This document shows positions 8,834 to 17,701 of a DNA stretch of 64,000 nt, piece by piece (within the stretch, counting starts at the first letter, position 1; each line of letters starts with the position of its first letter). Where the stretch lies: positions 3,613 through 67,612 of the forward strand of contig JAZGEF010000032.1 of assembly GCA_036478595.1 (NCBI GenBank), given 5' to 3'. This stretch comes from Granulosicoccus sp036478595 (GTDB taxonomy: Bacteria; Pseudomonadota; Gammaproteobacteria; Granulosicoccales; Granulosicoccaceae). The translations under genes and the position numbers were made by a program. The notes under the pieces are model-generated. The model searched no databases. It saw nothing but the letters and a program-made list of their open reading frames with translations, and was not told where the DNA came from.

Positions 8834-9892
8834 CTACGTTAACTGTTGTTGTATTAAGTTTGCGCGAACGGCGCAAGTTGATTCCCTGACGATCAAATTG
8901 CAATCCAGCCTGGAATGCGTGGTTGGCAATTGATTGCGTGCCATGCTCATTGCGACAATAGTATCCGCCGCTAACTGACCAATGCGTTTTGCAGGTAAGC
9001 GTACCGTTGTTAAGCTAGGAACCATATCAGCCGAATTAGCAAAGTCCCCAATACCAGTCACCGACAATTGCTCTGGGATTTTGATGCCTAAGGCCAAAGC
9101 TGCATACACCACGCCGTGAGCAATAACATCGTTGCCGCAAAAAATCGCAGTAGGCTGTTGTTGTTGAATCAGAGCCGTGGCAATCGTTTTGGCAATACCG
9201 GTATTGTAAGGACAATCGAGAATCATATCATCGCTTACGGTTATATCGTGTTGCTTCATGGTAGCTAAGGCGCTCATTTTTCTATCGCGCGACCGATCAT
9301 TAATGGCCGTGTCTGAACACATAAAGGCAATCTGCTCGTGGCCTAAATCAAGTAAGTGTTTCGTTGCGAGTTCTCCAGCCTCTGCATTGGATGCGCCGAT
9401 AGTAGATAGTTCGGCGTTCTTGCGATAATTCCAAAGGGACAGCACCGGGATATCGCGCACGCTTAACATGTGTAGTGCCGTGTCGGTATGGTCGTGACCG
9501 ATCAAGGCGATGCCATCAATACGTCGCTCTAATAGTGAGCGTACGATATCCACCTCAGAATCCAAGTCGTAGTTGTTGCAAGCAATCAGCATGGTGCGTT
9601 CGTGCGAACCGAGTTGCCGAGAGAAGGAGTCTGCGAGTTCTGCAAATATCGCATTATTTAAGGTTGGCACAATTAGGCCAATCGTTCCGCTGAAGCGGCT
9701 ATGCATTGAGCCCGCCATTCGATCGCGGATATAACCCAGATCTCTGGCCGATTGTTCAATTCTGTGCCGAGTGCCCGGGCGAACTTTGTCCGGAGAGTTG
9801 TAAAAACGCGACACAGTGGCTGGGGATACTCCAGCGCGTATTGCCACCTCGACTATGCCGGGGGCGCCTTTGCGGGATCGGACGCGGTTCAT
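8834..9892 (-). CDS. LacI-family transcriptional regulator
   Basis: 352 residues. The N-terminal helix-turn-helix is IVEVAIRAGVSPATVSRFYN, with a hinge helix around RHRIEQSARDLGYI. A periplasmic-binding-protein-like effector domain begins at GTIGLIVPTLNN. It is the first gene of a two-gene unit with the TPP enzyme and faces the tctABC operon. The operator-like palindrome in the gap fits a local repressor of both units. The effector is unknown, presumably the transported compound or a metabolite of it. Confidence 0.93.
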   Translation of the reverse strand: MNRVRSRKGAPGIVEVAIRAGVSPATVSRFYNSPDKVRPGTRHRIEQSARDLGYIRDRMAGSMHSRFSGTIGLIVPTLNNAIFAELADSFSRQLGSHERTMLIACNNYDLDSEVDIVRSLLERRIDGIALIGHDHTDTALHMLSVRDIPVLSLWNYRKNAELSTIGASNAEAGELATKHLLDLGHEQIAFMCSDTAINDRSRDRKMSALATMKQHDITVSDDMILDCPYNTGIAKTIATALIQQQQPTAIFCGNDVIAHGVVYAALALGIKIPEQLSVTGIGDFANSADMVPSLTTVRLPAKRIGQLAADTIVAMSMARNQLPTTHSRLDCNLIVRESTCAVRANLIQQQLT

Positions 9893-9911
9893 GGCCTTAG
9901 AGTACCGTAAA

Positions 9912-9925
9912 TGAAAACGTTTGCA
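9912..9925. promoter_or_regulatory. LacI-type operator between the divergent units
   Basis: TGAAAACGTTTGCA is a 14-bp near-perfect palindrome with the central CG and flanking AAA/TTT typical of LacI/GalR operators. It lies 20 bases from the LacI start and about 55 from tctA, so one bound dimer could control both directions. Confidence 0.75.
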
Positions 9926-9979
9926 TTTTTATTTTCATTGGGTAAGATTTAGCCAACGCGGCAATATAAGTGATGAAGA

Positions 9980-11485
9980 TTGGAGTTTCTACAATATTTT
10001 GGTGGAGTCTTTGAGCCTCTGGCCTTTGCCCTTTTGGTGGGCGGCACAATCGGCGGTTTAATTCTGGGGGCAACTCCCGGCCTATCCCCAACTATGGCGG
10101 TAGCGCTGTTGATTCCGTTTACATTCAAGCTGGAGCCTACTCACGGACTGATACTGCTAGGTGCAGCTTATACGGCTACCGTTGCGGGTGGTGCTGTTAG
10201 CGCTATATTGTTACGAATACCCGGTGCGCCAGCCAATATCGCCACAGCACTTGATGGCAATGAAATGGCTAAAAAGGGTGAGGGTGCAAAAGCACTGCAA
10301 ATCTCATTTATCGCATCTGGTATCGGTGGTGTGATTGGTGTTGGTCTGCTGATATTTCTAACGCCGGTGCTAGCCCAGTGGGCATTGGCATTTGGTCCGT
10401 CTCATCTATTCTGGATGGCGATACTGGGCGTGACGGTTATTGGCTCATTAGATAGTAAGTCGTTTGTTAAAGGCTTGTTGTCTGGCTGCATTGGTTTGTG
10501 GTTATCAATGATTGGTTACGACGATATCCAGGGCGCGCAACGGTTTATCTTTCATGACGCCTTAACAGGCGGCGTGAACATTATCACCGCATTGATCGGA
10601 ATTTTTGCTATTCCGCAAGTGTTAGAGATGCTGGCACAAGGACGTCGTCAAGATATGGTGGCGGCAATAGCGATTAAAAAACAATCATTGATCGATTCAT
10701 TGAAGTTGGTACTGCGTAGCCCTAAGGCATTAGGCATCGGCACGGCTGTGGGTTCTATCGTTGGCTTGATACCCGGTGTGGGCGGGCAGATAGCAGGCTT
10801 GCTGGCATATGATCAAACTCGAAAGTTCTCTAAGGATCGCGAAAAGTTTGGCACTGGTCATCCGGAGGGAGTTATCGCGGCCGAGTCTGCTAACAACGCG
10901 ATGGTCGGTCCATCACTAGTACCACTGTTAACACTTTCAATACCGGGTAGCCCAACCGCTGCTGTGTTACTAGGTGGGTTGTTAATACACGGTATCTTTC
11001 CGGGGCCAGATCTATTCATTAACTATCCAGAAGTTGTCTGGACATTTATCAACTCGATGTTGATTGGCCAAGTCTTAATGGTGATATTCGGTATTGCCGT
11101 GGCAGGCTATGCTGCCAAAGTGGCACGAGTACCTAAATCAATCATGGCTGCATCTGTTTTAGTGCTGGCTTTGTTCGGCGCATACTCAGTGCAGCAGTCG
11201 ATGGGTGATGTGTACATCATGCTCACGCTTGGCGTTGGTATGTATTTTCTGGAAAAATTTGGGTTCAGTGCCGCACCACTTGTGCTCGGGCTTATCTTAG
11301 GGCCAATTGCTGAAGCCAACTTTATTCAGGGCAGTATGATTGCGGCTGCAACTGATGGCAAAATTCCTTACTTCTTAACGGGTACATTAAATCTGTTTTT
11401 AATCGCGTTGGTTGTTGCCTCCATTGTGTATAGCTTTTGGTCTACCAGCCGTGATGCGGCAAAAGCTGCGGAGCCGCAGTTATGA
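9980..11485 (+). CDS. tctA: Tripartite tricarboxylate transporter, large membrane subunit
   Basis: 501 residues, about twelve membrane segments. It carries the family blocks GGTIGGLILGATPGLSPTMA near the N-terminus and GLIPGVGGQIAGL in the middle. Together with TctB and TctC it drives secondary uptake of a carboxylate or sulfonate captured in the periplasm. The start is TTG at 9980, because the matching family N-terminus (MEFLxxF) begins there and the nearby ATG is out of frame. Its stop overlaps tctB by 4 bases (ATGA). Confidence 0.95.
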   Translation: MEFLQYFGGVFEPLAFALLVGGTIGGLILGATPGLSPTMAVALLIPFTFKLEPTHGLILLGAAYTATVAGGAVSAILLRIPGAPANIATALDGNEMAKKGEGAKALQISFIASGIGGVIGVGLLIFLTPVLAQWALAFGPSHLFWMAILGVTVIGSLDSKSFVKGLLSGCIGLWLSMIGYDDIQGAQRFIFHDALTGGVNIITALIGIFAIPQVLEMLAQGRRQDMVAAIAIKKQSLIDSLKLVLRSPKALGIGTAVGSIVGLIPGVGGQIAGLLAYDQTRKFSKDREKFGTGHPEGVIAAESANNAMVGPSLVPLLTLSIPGSPTAAVLLGGLLIHGIFPGPDLFINYPEVVWTFINSMLIGQVLMVIFGIAVAGYAAKVARVPKSIMAASVLVLALFGAYSVQQSMGDVYIMLTLGVGMYFLEKFGFSAAPLVLGLILGPIAEANFIQGSMIAAATDGKIPYFLTGTLNLFLIALVVASIVYSFWSTSRDAAKAAEPQL

Positions 11486-11943
11486 GCGCAAACCGTGCAC
11501 AACATATCGTACCGGCGATACTGGTTTTGCTTTTGGCTGGAACGGTTGCTTGGATCAGTTTTACGCGTGAACCTGCGGATGCATATTTATTCCCTCGTTT
11601 AATAGCAGGGGCAATGTTGATATTGGCAACATGGAATTTCATTCGCGCAGCGGCTGGCCTTGCAAAGGTCGGAGGTGGCGTCAATGCCAAAGAGTTGTTG
11701 GCGATCCTTCCTGGCCTGCTGGTTATGGTTGTTTTTGTGTTCTTCGCAGCAAAAAAGCTGGGGTTTTATGTCGCCTCTATAACGGCATTTTTTGTACTCT
11801 ATTCATTGTACGATCCTTCTCCGCACACCAAGCCGATGGTTTGGCTCAAGCGTGTGGTTATTAGTTTGATGTTTATGGCGGTAATCTACGGTTTGTTTAC
11901 GCTACTACTGAAAGTGCAAACACCTCGTGGGATGTTTATCTGA
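11482..11943 (+). CDS. tctB: Tripartite tricarboxylate transporter, small membrane subunit
   Basis: 153 residues with four hydrophobic segments, the usual TctB form. Overlap with tctA (ATGA) points to translational coupling. It is sandwiched between tctA and tctC, the order in many Tct operons. Confidence 0.88.
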   Translation: MSANRAQHIVPAILVLLLAGTVAWISFTREPADAYLFPRLIAGAMLILATWNFIRAAAGLAKVGGGVNAKELLAILPGLLVMVVFVFFAAKKLGFYVASITAFFVLYSLYDPSPHTKPMVWLKRVVISLMFMAVIYGLFTLLLKVQTPRGMFI

Positions 11944-11990
11944 TTTTTTAAGAATATTGTTTGATGTTTAAAAGACTACTTGGAGTCAAT

Positions 11991-12962
11991 ATGAAAAAGA
12001 AGTTTATCTCTCTAGTTGCACCATTGGTTGCAACGCTTGCACTAGGCACAGCACAGGCCGGTGATTATCCTGATCGTCCTATCTCAGTGATGGTGTCTTA
12101 CGGCGCTGGTGGTGCTACTGATTTTCAGGCGCGTATCGTTACTATGATGGCAGCCAAGGAAGATTACCTTGGTCAACCTATCGTTATCGTTAATAAGCCA
12201 GGTGCTGGTGGCCGTGTTGGTTGGAACTGGATGGCATCAGAAGCTGAGAATGATGGTTACACAATCGGTGCATACAACATCCCTCACTTTGTCGCGCAAT
12301 CTATCGAAGGCGGCGTAAAGTACTCTGCCGATAGCTTTGAGCCAATTGCTAACTGGGGTTCTGACCCTGCAGTCATAGTTGTCGGTAAAGACAGTCAGTA
12401 CAACACCATCGGTGAGTTAGTGGAATTTGCAAAAGCCAACCCAGGTAAAACCACTTTGTCAGGTGCTGGTTTATATGTAGGTCATCACATCGCAGCGCTT
12501 CAACTTGAAAAAGCTACTGGCGCCAAAATGGCATACATCCCAACAAAGGGTGGCGGTGCAGCAGCAATGAAAGCCGTTATCGCGGGTGACGTTATTGCCG
12601 GTATCAACAATTTGTCTGATGCTTACCGCGCGCGTGAAGCGGGTAACGTTAAGATCCTGGCGGTTGCTGATCTTGAGCGTAACGAGCAGTTCTTGGCTGA
12701 CGTACCTACGCTAATGGAGTCAGGTATTGACGTTGATAACTCTTCAGTAAACTTCCGTGGCTTGATGGTACCTAAGGGTACTGACCCTGCGATCATCGAC
12801 ATGCTGGCTGAGCGCGTACCTGAGATGTTTAAAAATAAGCGCGTTGCTAAGCAAATGAATGCCGGTGGTTCTCCACTGAAAATCATGACACGTGCTGAAG
12901 TACAACAGATGTGGTCTGATCGTGAAGCCTATCTGACAGAACTACTCGCTGGCTTGAAGTAA
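11991..12962 (+). CDS. tctC: Periplasmic substrate-binding protein of the Tct transporter
   Basis: 323 residues with a cleavable signal peptide (MKKKFISLVAPLVATLALG, cleavage near AQA). The mature part has the Bug/TctC pattern YPDRPISVMVSYGAGGATD and later AGAGG-like and KGGGAAAMKAVIAG segments. The start at 11991 is preferred over the in-frame TTG at 11961 because GGAG lies 5 bases upstream and the signal peptide begins here. Ligands in this family include citrate, other di/tricarboxylates, terephthalate and sulfonates. The ligand cannot be read from sequence. Confidence 0.93.
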   Translation: MKKKFISLVAPLVATLALGTAQAGDYPDRPISVMVSYGAGGATDFQARIVTMMAAKEDYLGQPIVIVNKPGAGGRVGWNWMASEAENDGYTIGAYNIPHFVAQSIEGGVKYSADSFEPIANWGSDPAVIVVGKDSQYNTIGELVEFAKANPGKTTLSGAGLYVGHHIAALQLEKATGAKMAYIPTKGGGAAAMKAVIAGDVIAGINNLSDAYRAREAGNVKILAVADLERNEQFLADVPTLMESGIDVDNSSVNFRGLMVPKGTDPAIIDMLAERVPEMFKNKRVAKQMNAGGSPLKIMTRAEVQQMWSDREAYLTELLAGLK

Positions 12963-13045
12963 AGCCACGCATGTTTAAAGAGCTCGGTGCGGCGTTTGCT
13001 GCATCGAGCTGATCCTTTCAAGAACACTCATTGGACTAATTTATC

Positions 13046-14476
13046 GTGGCCGCAAACCCTACTGACTCTGATATTCAAGCTGAAGAATTAGCGGTTGATG
13101 AAATAGTGGCCTCTGCCAGGTGTGCACAACAAAAGTACGCACAGGCGGCGGATCAAACACTCTATGACAACGCCGCTGCGGCGGCGGCATGGGCGTTGAT
13201 GGAGCCTGCGCGAAACCAAGCAATATCTGAGCTTGCTGTTAACACTACAGGCCTTGGCAACGTTGCTGACAAAATTGTTAAGAACCATCGTAAAACATTA
13301 GGGTTGCTGCAAGATATAAAGGGCGTTAAGACAACCGGCGTCATTGCAGATGACCCAGCTACTGGCGTAACTGAATTCGCTAGACCCATTGGCGTAGTGG
13401 GGGCAGTAGTGCCATCAACTAACCCGGCGGCAACCCCAGTTAATAACATAATTAACGCACTGAAGTGCGGAAACGCAATTGTCTTATCACCATCGCCTAA
13501 AGGTGTTGAAGTGTGCCAAGTGGTCTTGGGGCATATTCATGCAGAATTTGCCAAGATCAGCGTTGATCCAAACTTGGTGCAGATGGTGCCACAGCCATCC
13601 TCCAAAATTAAAACACAGCGCCTAATGGAAACCGCTGATCTGATTATCGTTACGGGCAGCCAAGATAACGTGCGACGTGCTTATTCATCGGGCACGCCCG
13701 CCATTGGTGTGGGGGCCGGTAATGCCACTGTCATCATAGATGAAACAGCGAATCTAACTGAAGCTGCAGAGCGTATAACGGCATCAAAAACATTTGATAA
13801 TGCAACCTCATGTTCTTCAGAAAACGTAGCAATTGTGGTCGATGCTGTAGCGGATGATTTTGCAAAAGCATTGCATGCTGCGGGTGGCCGAATGCTGGAT
13901 AATAAAAACACCGCAACATTTAAAGCGGCACTGTTTCAGGGCAAACATTTAAATCGCGATATCATTGCTCGTGATATCGATCAGCTTATTAGCTCTGCAG
14001 GAGTTGAGGTTAGTGATAGCGATACGGCGAAGTTTGTAGTACTGCCCGGTGATGGTGTGGGTGCGGACTATCCTGAGTCTGGCGAGAAGCTTTCGCTTGC
14101 GCTTACCCTCTATCGTGTTGCCGACTTTGATGCTGCGAGAGAGCTTGCAGCCGAGGTGTTAGCGTTTCAAGGTGCTGGGCATTCGGTGGGTTTGCACAGT
14201 GGTGATGACAGCCGTGCAATGTTGTTAGCAGAATCGCTGCCTACGTGTCGTGTGATTGTTAATCAAGCACATTGTTTTGCCACCGGTGGCTCATTCACAA
14301 ATGGCTTGCCATTTTCATTGTCGATGGGCTGCGGTAGCTGGGGTGGGAATTCCATCGACAATAACTTGAACTACACACATTTTATGAATACAACTCGGGT
14401 GGTGCGCCCGATTGAAAGCTATGAGCCCGAGCTCGATACGATATTTGCTGACTACTGGAAGGAGGCAGGACATTAA
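13046..14476 (+). CDS. sauS: CoA-acylating aldehyde dehydrogenase, sulfoacetaldehyde dehydrogenase-like
   Basis: 476 residues, NAD(P)-dependent aldehyde dehydrogenase of the CoA-acylating branch (EutE/AdhE/SauS). The nucleophile is Cys256 in FDNATSCSSEN. The nucleotide-binding region contains GVVGAVVPSTNPAATP and GVGAGNATVI. The overall pattern is closest to SauS, which reduces sulfoacetyl-CoA to sulfoacetaldehyde in sulfoacetate catabolism. The tandem position with a small-acid CoA ligase repeats the known sauS-sauT pair. A related role on another short aldehyde such as glyoxylate is possible. The start is GTG, and the gene is coupled to the ligase by a TAATG overlap. Confidence 0.75.
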   Translation: MAANPTDSDIQAEELAVDEIVASARCAQQKYAQAADQTLYDNAAAAAAWALMEPARNQAISELAVNTTGLGNVADKIVKNHRKTLGLLQDIKGVKTTGVIADDPATGVTEFARPIGVVGAVVPSTNPAATPVNNIINALKCGNAIVLSPSPKGVEVCQVVLGHIHAEFAKISVDPNLVQMVPQPSSKIKTQRLMETADLIIVTGSQDNVRRAYSSGTPAIGVGAGNATVIIDETANLTEAAERITASKTFDNATSCSSENVAIVVDAVADDFAKALHAAGGRMLDNKNTATFKAALFQGKHLNRDIIARDIDQLISSAGVEVSDSDTAKFVVLPGDGVGADYPESGEKLSLALTLYRVADFDAARELAAEVLAFQGAGHSVGLHSGDDSRAMLLAESLPTCRVIVNQAHCFATGGSFTNGLPFSLSMGCGSWGGNSIDNNLNYTHFMNTTRVVRPIESYEPELDTIFADYWKEAGH

Positions 14477-16002
14477 TGAACACTTCGATAAGGGACCTAA
14501 TCGATAGCCGGGCAAGGATTAACGCCACTGACACTTTTTTAATTGATCCAGTTAACGGTGATGTAACAACTTATGCGCAAGCTCAGAAAATCATTGCATC
14601 GATTGCGCTGTACATAAACAACCGCGGCGTACGGCCACAAACCAGTGTCGCCTATGCAATGCACAACGGGCCGGATACCGCGCTTTGCGTGTTGGGTATT
14701 ATTTATGGTGGTTTTAGAGCCACCGCCATTAACCTGGTGGCTGGTAACGATACTATCGCTTATGTATTGGAGCATTCTGAATGCTCATTAGTGTTTACCA
14801 ATCGCGAGAGTGAAGACTTGGTAAAACAAGCTAGGGCAAACCTATCTGGAATTGAAATCGAGATACTTGATATTGATGCGCTGCCTGAAGCTGATCCAAG
14901 CCACATCGCACAGCATTCACTCACTGCTGAATCGGATGGTTTGTTGATGTATACCTCCGGCACTACTGGCAGGCCTAAAGGTGTTGTGTTGTCTCATCGA
15001 AGCCTGTTGGCCGGTGGACACAATACAGCACTAGGTCATGAGTTGACAGACGCTGACCGCGCCTTGTGCGTGTTGCCGCTCTATCATATCAACGGCCTGT
15101 GCGTAACCCTGTTTGGCCCATTGGTGTCGGGGGGCTCAGTCATATTGCCTGTGCGTTTTTCAACGGGCAAATTTTGGGCGTGGGCTGCAGCGAATGATTG
15201 CACATGGTTTAGCATTGTGCCTACTCAGCTTTCGTACTTACTACATGCATCTGATGATGCTGTACCGTTACCAGCGGGGCACAAAATACGTTTTGGCCGC
15301 TCAGCGTCTGCACCGCTATCGCCAGAAGTGCATCAAGCCTTTGAACAAAAATTTGATATCCCTATTGTCGAAACTATGGGTTTAACAGAAACGGCCGCAC
15401 AAATTCTATCCAACCCTATGCCACCGGGTTTACGCAAGATTGGTTCGCCGGGTGTAGCGGTGGGTGATGAAGTCATGATTGCCGACAAACAACAGCATTC
15501 AGTTGCAGCAGGTGTAGAAGGCGAGTTGTTGGTTAAGGGCGATAACGTCATGTCACGTTATCTTAAAAATCCAGACGCTACAAAAGAGGCCATTACGAGT
15601 GGTGGGTGGTTCCGCACAGGTGACTTGGGTAAGATGGATGCCGACGGCTATGTGTTTATCACCGGCAGGCTTAAAGAGCTCATCATCAAAGGCGGTGAAA
15701 ACATCGCACCACGCGAAATAGACGAAGCCTTATATCGGCACCCGGATGTTATTGAGGCAGCCGCGTTTGCCTTGAATTGCAAACAGTATGGACAGCGGGT
15801 AGAGGCGGCAGTTATGCTGGCAGAACAATCCAGCACTGACGCAGTTGCATTGCTTAAGTTATGCGAATCTATTGTCGGTAAATTTAAAACACCTGATTGC
15901 ATCCACGTGATGCCAGAATTGCCCAAAGGGCCGTCGGGTAAAATTCAACGGATCAGGCTTGCTGAGTTGTTTGAGAGTAAACTAACAAACGACGCTCCGT
16001 AG
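14476..16002 (+). CDS. sauT: Small-acid:CoA ligase, sulfoacetate- or oxalate-CoA ligase type
   Basis: 508-residue AMP-forming acyl-CoA synthetase. The P-loop is LMYTSGTTGRPKGV, the adenylate motif ETMGLTETAAQ, the hinge GWFRTGDLG, and the C-terminal catalytic lysine region GPSGKIQR. It falls in the branch that holds oxalate-CoA ligase and SauT. The SNPMPPGLRKIGSPG segment is typical of that branch. It would activate a short acid that the preceding dehydrogenase then reduces. AAGGAGG ends about 10 bases before the ATG, which itself overlaps the upstream stop. Confidence 0.72.
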   Translation: MNTSIRDLIDSRARINATDTFLIDPVNGDVTTYAQAQKIIASIALYINNRGVRPQTSVAYAMHNGPDTALCVLGIIYGGFRATAINLVAGNDTIAYVLEHSECSLVFTNRESEDLVKQARANLSGIEIEILDIDALPEADPSHIAQHSLTAESDGLLMYTSGTTGRPKGVVLSHRSLLAGGHNTALGHELTDADRALCVLPLYHINGLCVTLFGPLVSGGSVILPVRFSTGKFWAWAAANDCTWFSIVPTQLSYLLHASDDAVPLPAGHKIRFGRSASAPLSPEVHQAFEQKFDIPIVETMGLTETAAQILSNPMPPGLRKIGSPGVAVGDEVMIADKQQHSVAAGVEGELLVKGDNVMSRYLKNPDATKEAITSGGWFRTGDLGKMDADGYVFITGRLKELIIKGGENIAPREIDEALYRHPDVIEAAAFALNCKQYGQRVEAAVMLAEQSSTDAVALLKLCESIVGKFKTPDCIHVMPELPKGPSGKIQRIRLAELFESKLTNDAP

Positions 16003-16033
16003 TTTGGGTCCGCTATCAGTGGCGCTGGATTGT

Positions 16034-17701
16034 TCACCCAGTACTCACTTGCGCCAACTCTGATTCAAAGTGTGATTGGACTCGCGCGTCCTTAACAACG
16101 TAACCGTCTTTCAACAGTATTTTCAATCGAGCACGATCAAAAGTAATGCTGTCGTAGTCATCCTTAAGCTTGCCTTCTAGATAACGTTGATACCAGTAGC
16201 GTAAGTGTTCGCTAGAGTTTTTAGGGAAGCGATCATTCTTCGCCAAGCTTTCTCCGTAGTTCACCACTTTACGTTCAAACTGCTGGTAGGTTCTTACAGG
16301 GTAGTGAAGAACGGTGATCGTATTGCATGAACTTTTAGGCATAGTATGTTCTGCGCCATGATTCCCGTATTGGATATCACCCAGCCCTTCGATTCTAGTC
16401 AGCACTTTGTCCATGACATTGCGGGCCACACAGTTATTATTGCTCTTGCTCCATGGTTGTTCTCCATCAAGTAACGCCACCGTTTTAACGGTAGCGAAAC
16501 AGCTGTCATGGAAAACGAATCCTGGTGATTCGACCTGTTGTTTATCTGGCAGCATGTTTAACCTTTTGCAGGCTAAAACTCCGACGTCGCTTTGTGCATC
16601 TAACGAGGTCTGTATGGCTTCTGGCAGGGATCCGGAATCAGGAACCCAGAATTCGTCGGCATCATTATGTATGACCCAATCGCAATCAGCATTCTCTTTG
16701 AGTTGCCTAGCCATTCTGGTAACCCAAAGATCTTGATCAATCGTATGAGATGGCTCGTCAATAATGTCTAGGGAATATTCGTTTTGCAATTGCGCAAGTA
16801 TCTCGCGAGTGCCATCTACAGAACCGTTATCAGTCACAATGAAATGCTGTACGCCGTGGGCTGCATGATATCGAATGTTTTCAGCGATGATATCGGCCTC
16901 ATCGCGAACAAGGATAGACATCGCTACACGAGGCAGCTGTTGTTTGGTAATGCTTGCGAGAGGGCTACTAGAAAGCTTCCCCAATTTGGTGCTCCATAGC
17001 TGAATGAGTTGCTTACGTAGAGTCACATCAGTGACAACGTCCAATACTTGGTTTGCCTTATTGCGGTAGTCGGCATGTGCATGTATCTGGCGTCGAGTAT
17101 TTTCTTGATACTCGATTGCAGCCATTTCGTCTTTATTTAATGCTGTATAGATTTGGTAGCGCAGTAGTGGCCATTCAGGGTGCGTGCCAGCGACGTCTTG
17201 TTCGTTGCACCAACTTAAGGCAAGGTCATACATTTTATTGGCAATCAGCGCATCGGCTTTTGCAAGTGCAAATCGGATGTCTTTTGGGTGCGTTTGCAAT
17301 CCGTCGGAGCTGTGAGTTATGGCATCATGAAACCGATGTAACTGCATCAACACTACAATCAGCGTTACGTGGTAGTCAGCGTTTTCGCTCAAGGTTACAG
17401 TGTGCTCCAGCAGGGCAGCGCATTGGGACAAATCATTCTGCTGGCGGTGTATCAATGCTCGATAAAAATACGCGGAAGGGTTGTCACTGTTAGCGTTGAT
17501 TGCTATATCAAGATGGCTAGCTGCCTGTGGCATTAGCCCTAGGCCATAGTAGACGCGGCCAATGTGGCTATGCAGGAAGGTGTCATCAGGGTGTTTGCAA
17601 AGGGCGTAAGTTAGTACTCCCAGTTGCAGAGCTTCTGTTGATTCATGCAATGCACGATTGATCATTGCACGATCAGACAAATCTAGTTTGCTAAGATCCA
17701 T
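16034..17701 (-). CDS. TPR-containing family 2 glycosyltransferase-like protein
   Basis: 555 residues from the ATG at 17701. The N-terminal 220 or so residues are tetratricopeptide-like helices (LHSHIGRVYYGLGLMPQA, NPSAYFYRALIHRQQ). A GT2-type domain follows: MSILVRDEADIIAENIRYH, the DNGSVDGT loop and the metal-binding stretch HNDADEFW. An upstream in-frame TTG at 17761 exists, but the ATG gives a cleaner N-terminus and overlaps the sulfotransferase end by 11 bases. The likely role is glycosylation of a surface polymer or glycolipid. Confidence 0.78.
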   Translation of the reverse strand: MDLSKLDLSDRAMINRALHESTEALQLGVLTYALCKHPDDTFLHSHIGRVYYGLGLMPQAASHLDIAINANSDNPSAYFYRALIHRQQNDLSQCAALLEHTVTLSENADYHVTLIVVLMQLHRFHDAITHSSDGLQTHPKDIRFALAKADALIANKMYDLALSWCNEQDVAGTHPEWPLLRYQIYTALNKDEMAAIEYQENTRRQIHAHADYRNKANQVLDVVTDVTLRKQLIQLWSTKLGKLSSSPLASITKQQLPRVAMSILVRDEADIIAENIRYHAAHGVQHFIVTDNGSVDGTREILAQLQNEYSLDIIDEPSHTIDQDLWVTRMARQLKENADCDWVIHNDADEFWVPDSGSLPEAIQTSLDAQSDVGVLACKRLNMLPDKQQVESPGFVFHDSCFATVKTVALLDGEQPWSKSNNNCVARNVMDKVLTRIEGLGDIQYGNHGAEHTMPKSSCNTITVLHYPVRTYQQFERKVVNYGESLAKNDRFPKNSSEHLRYWYQRYLEGKLKDDYDSITFDRARLKILLKDGYVVKDARVQSHFESELAQVSTG

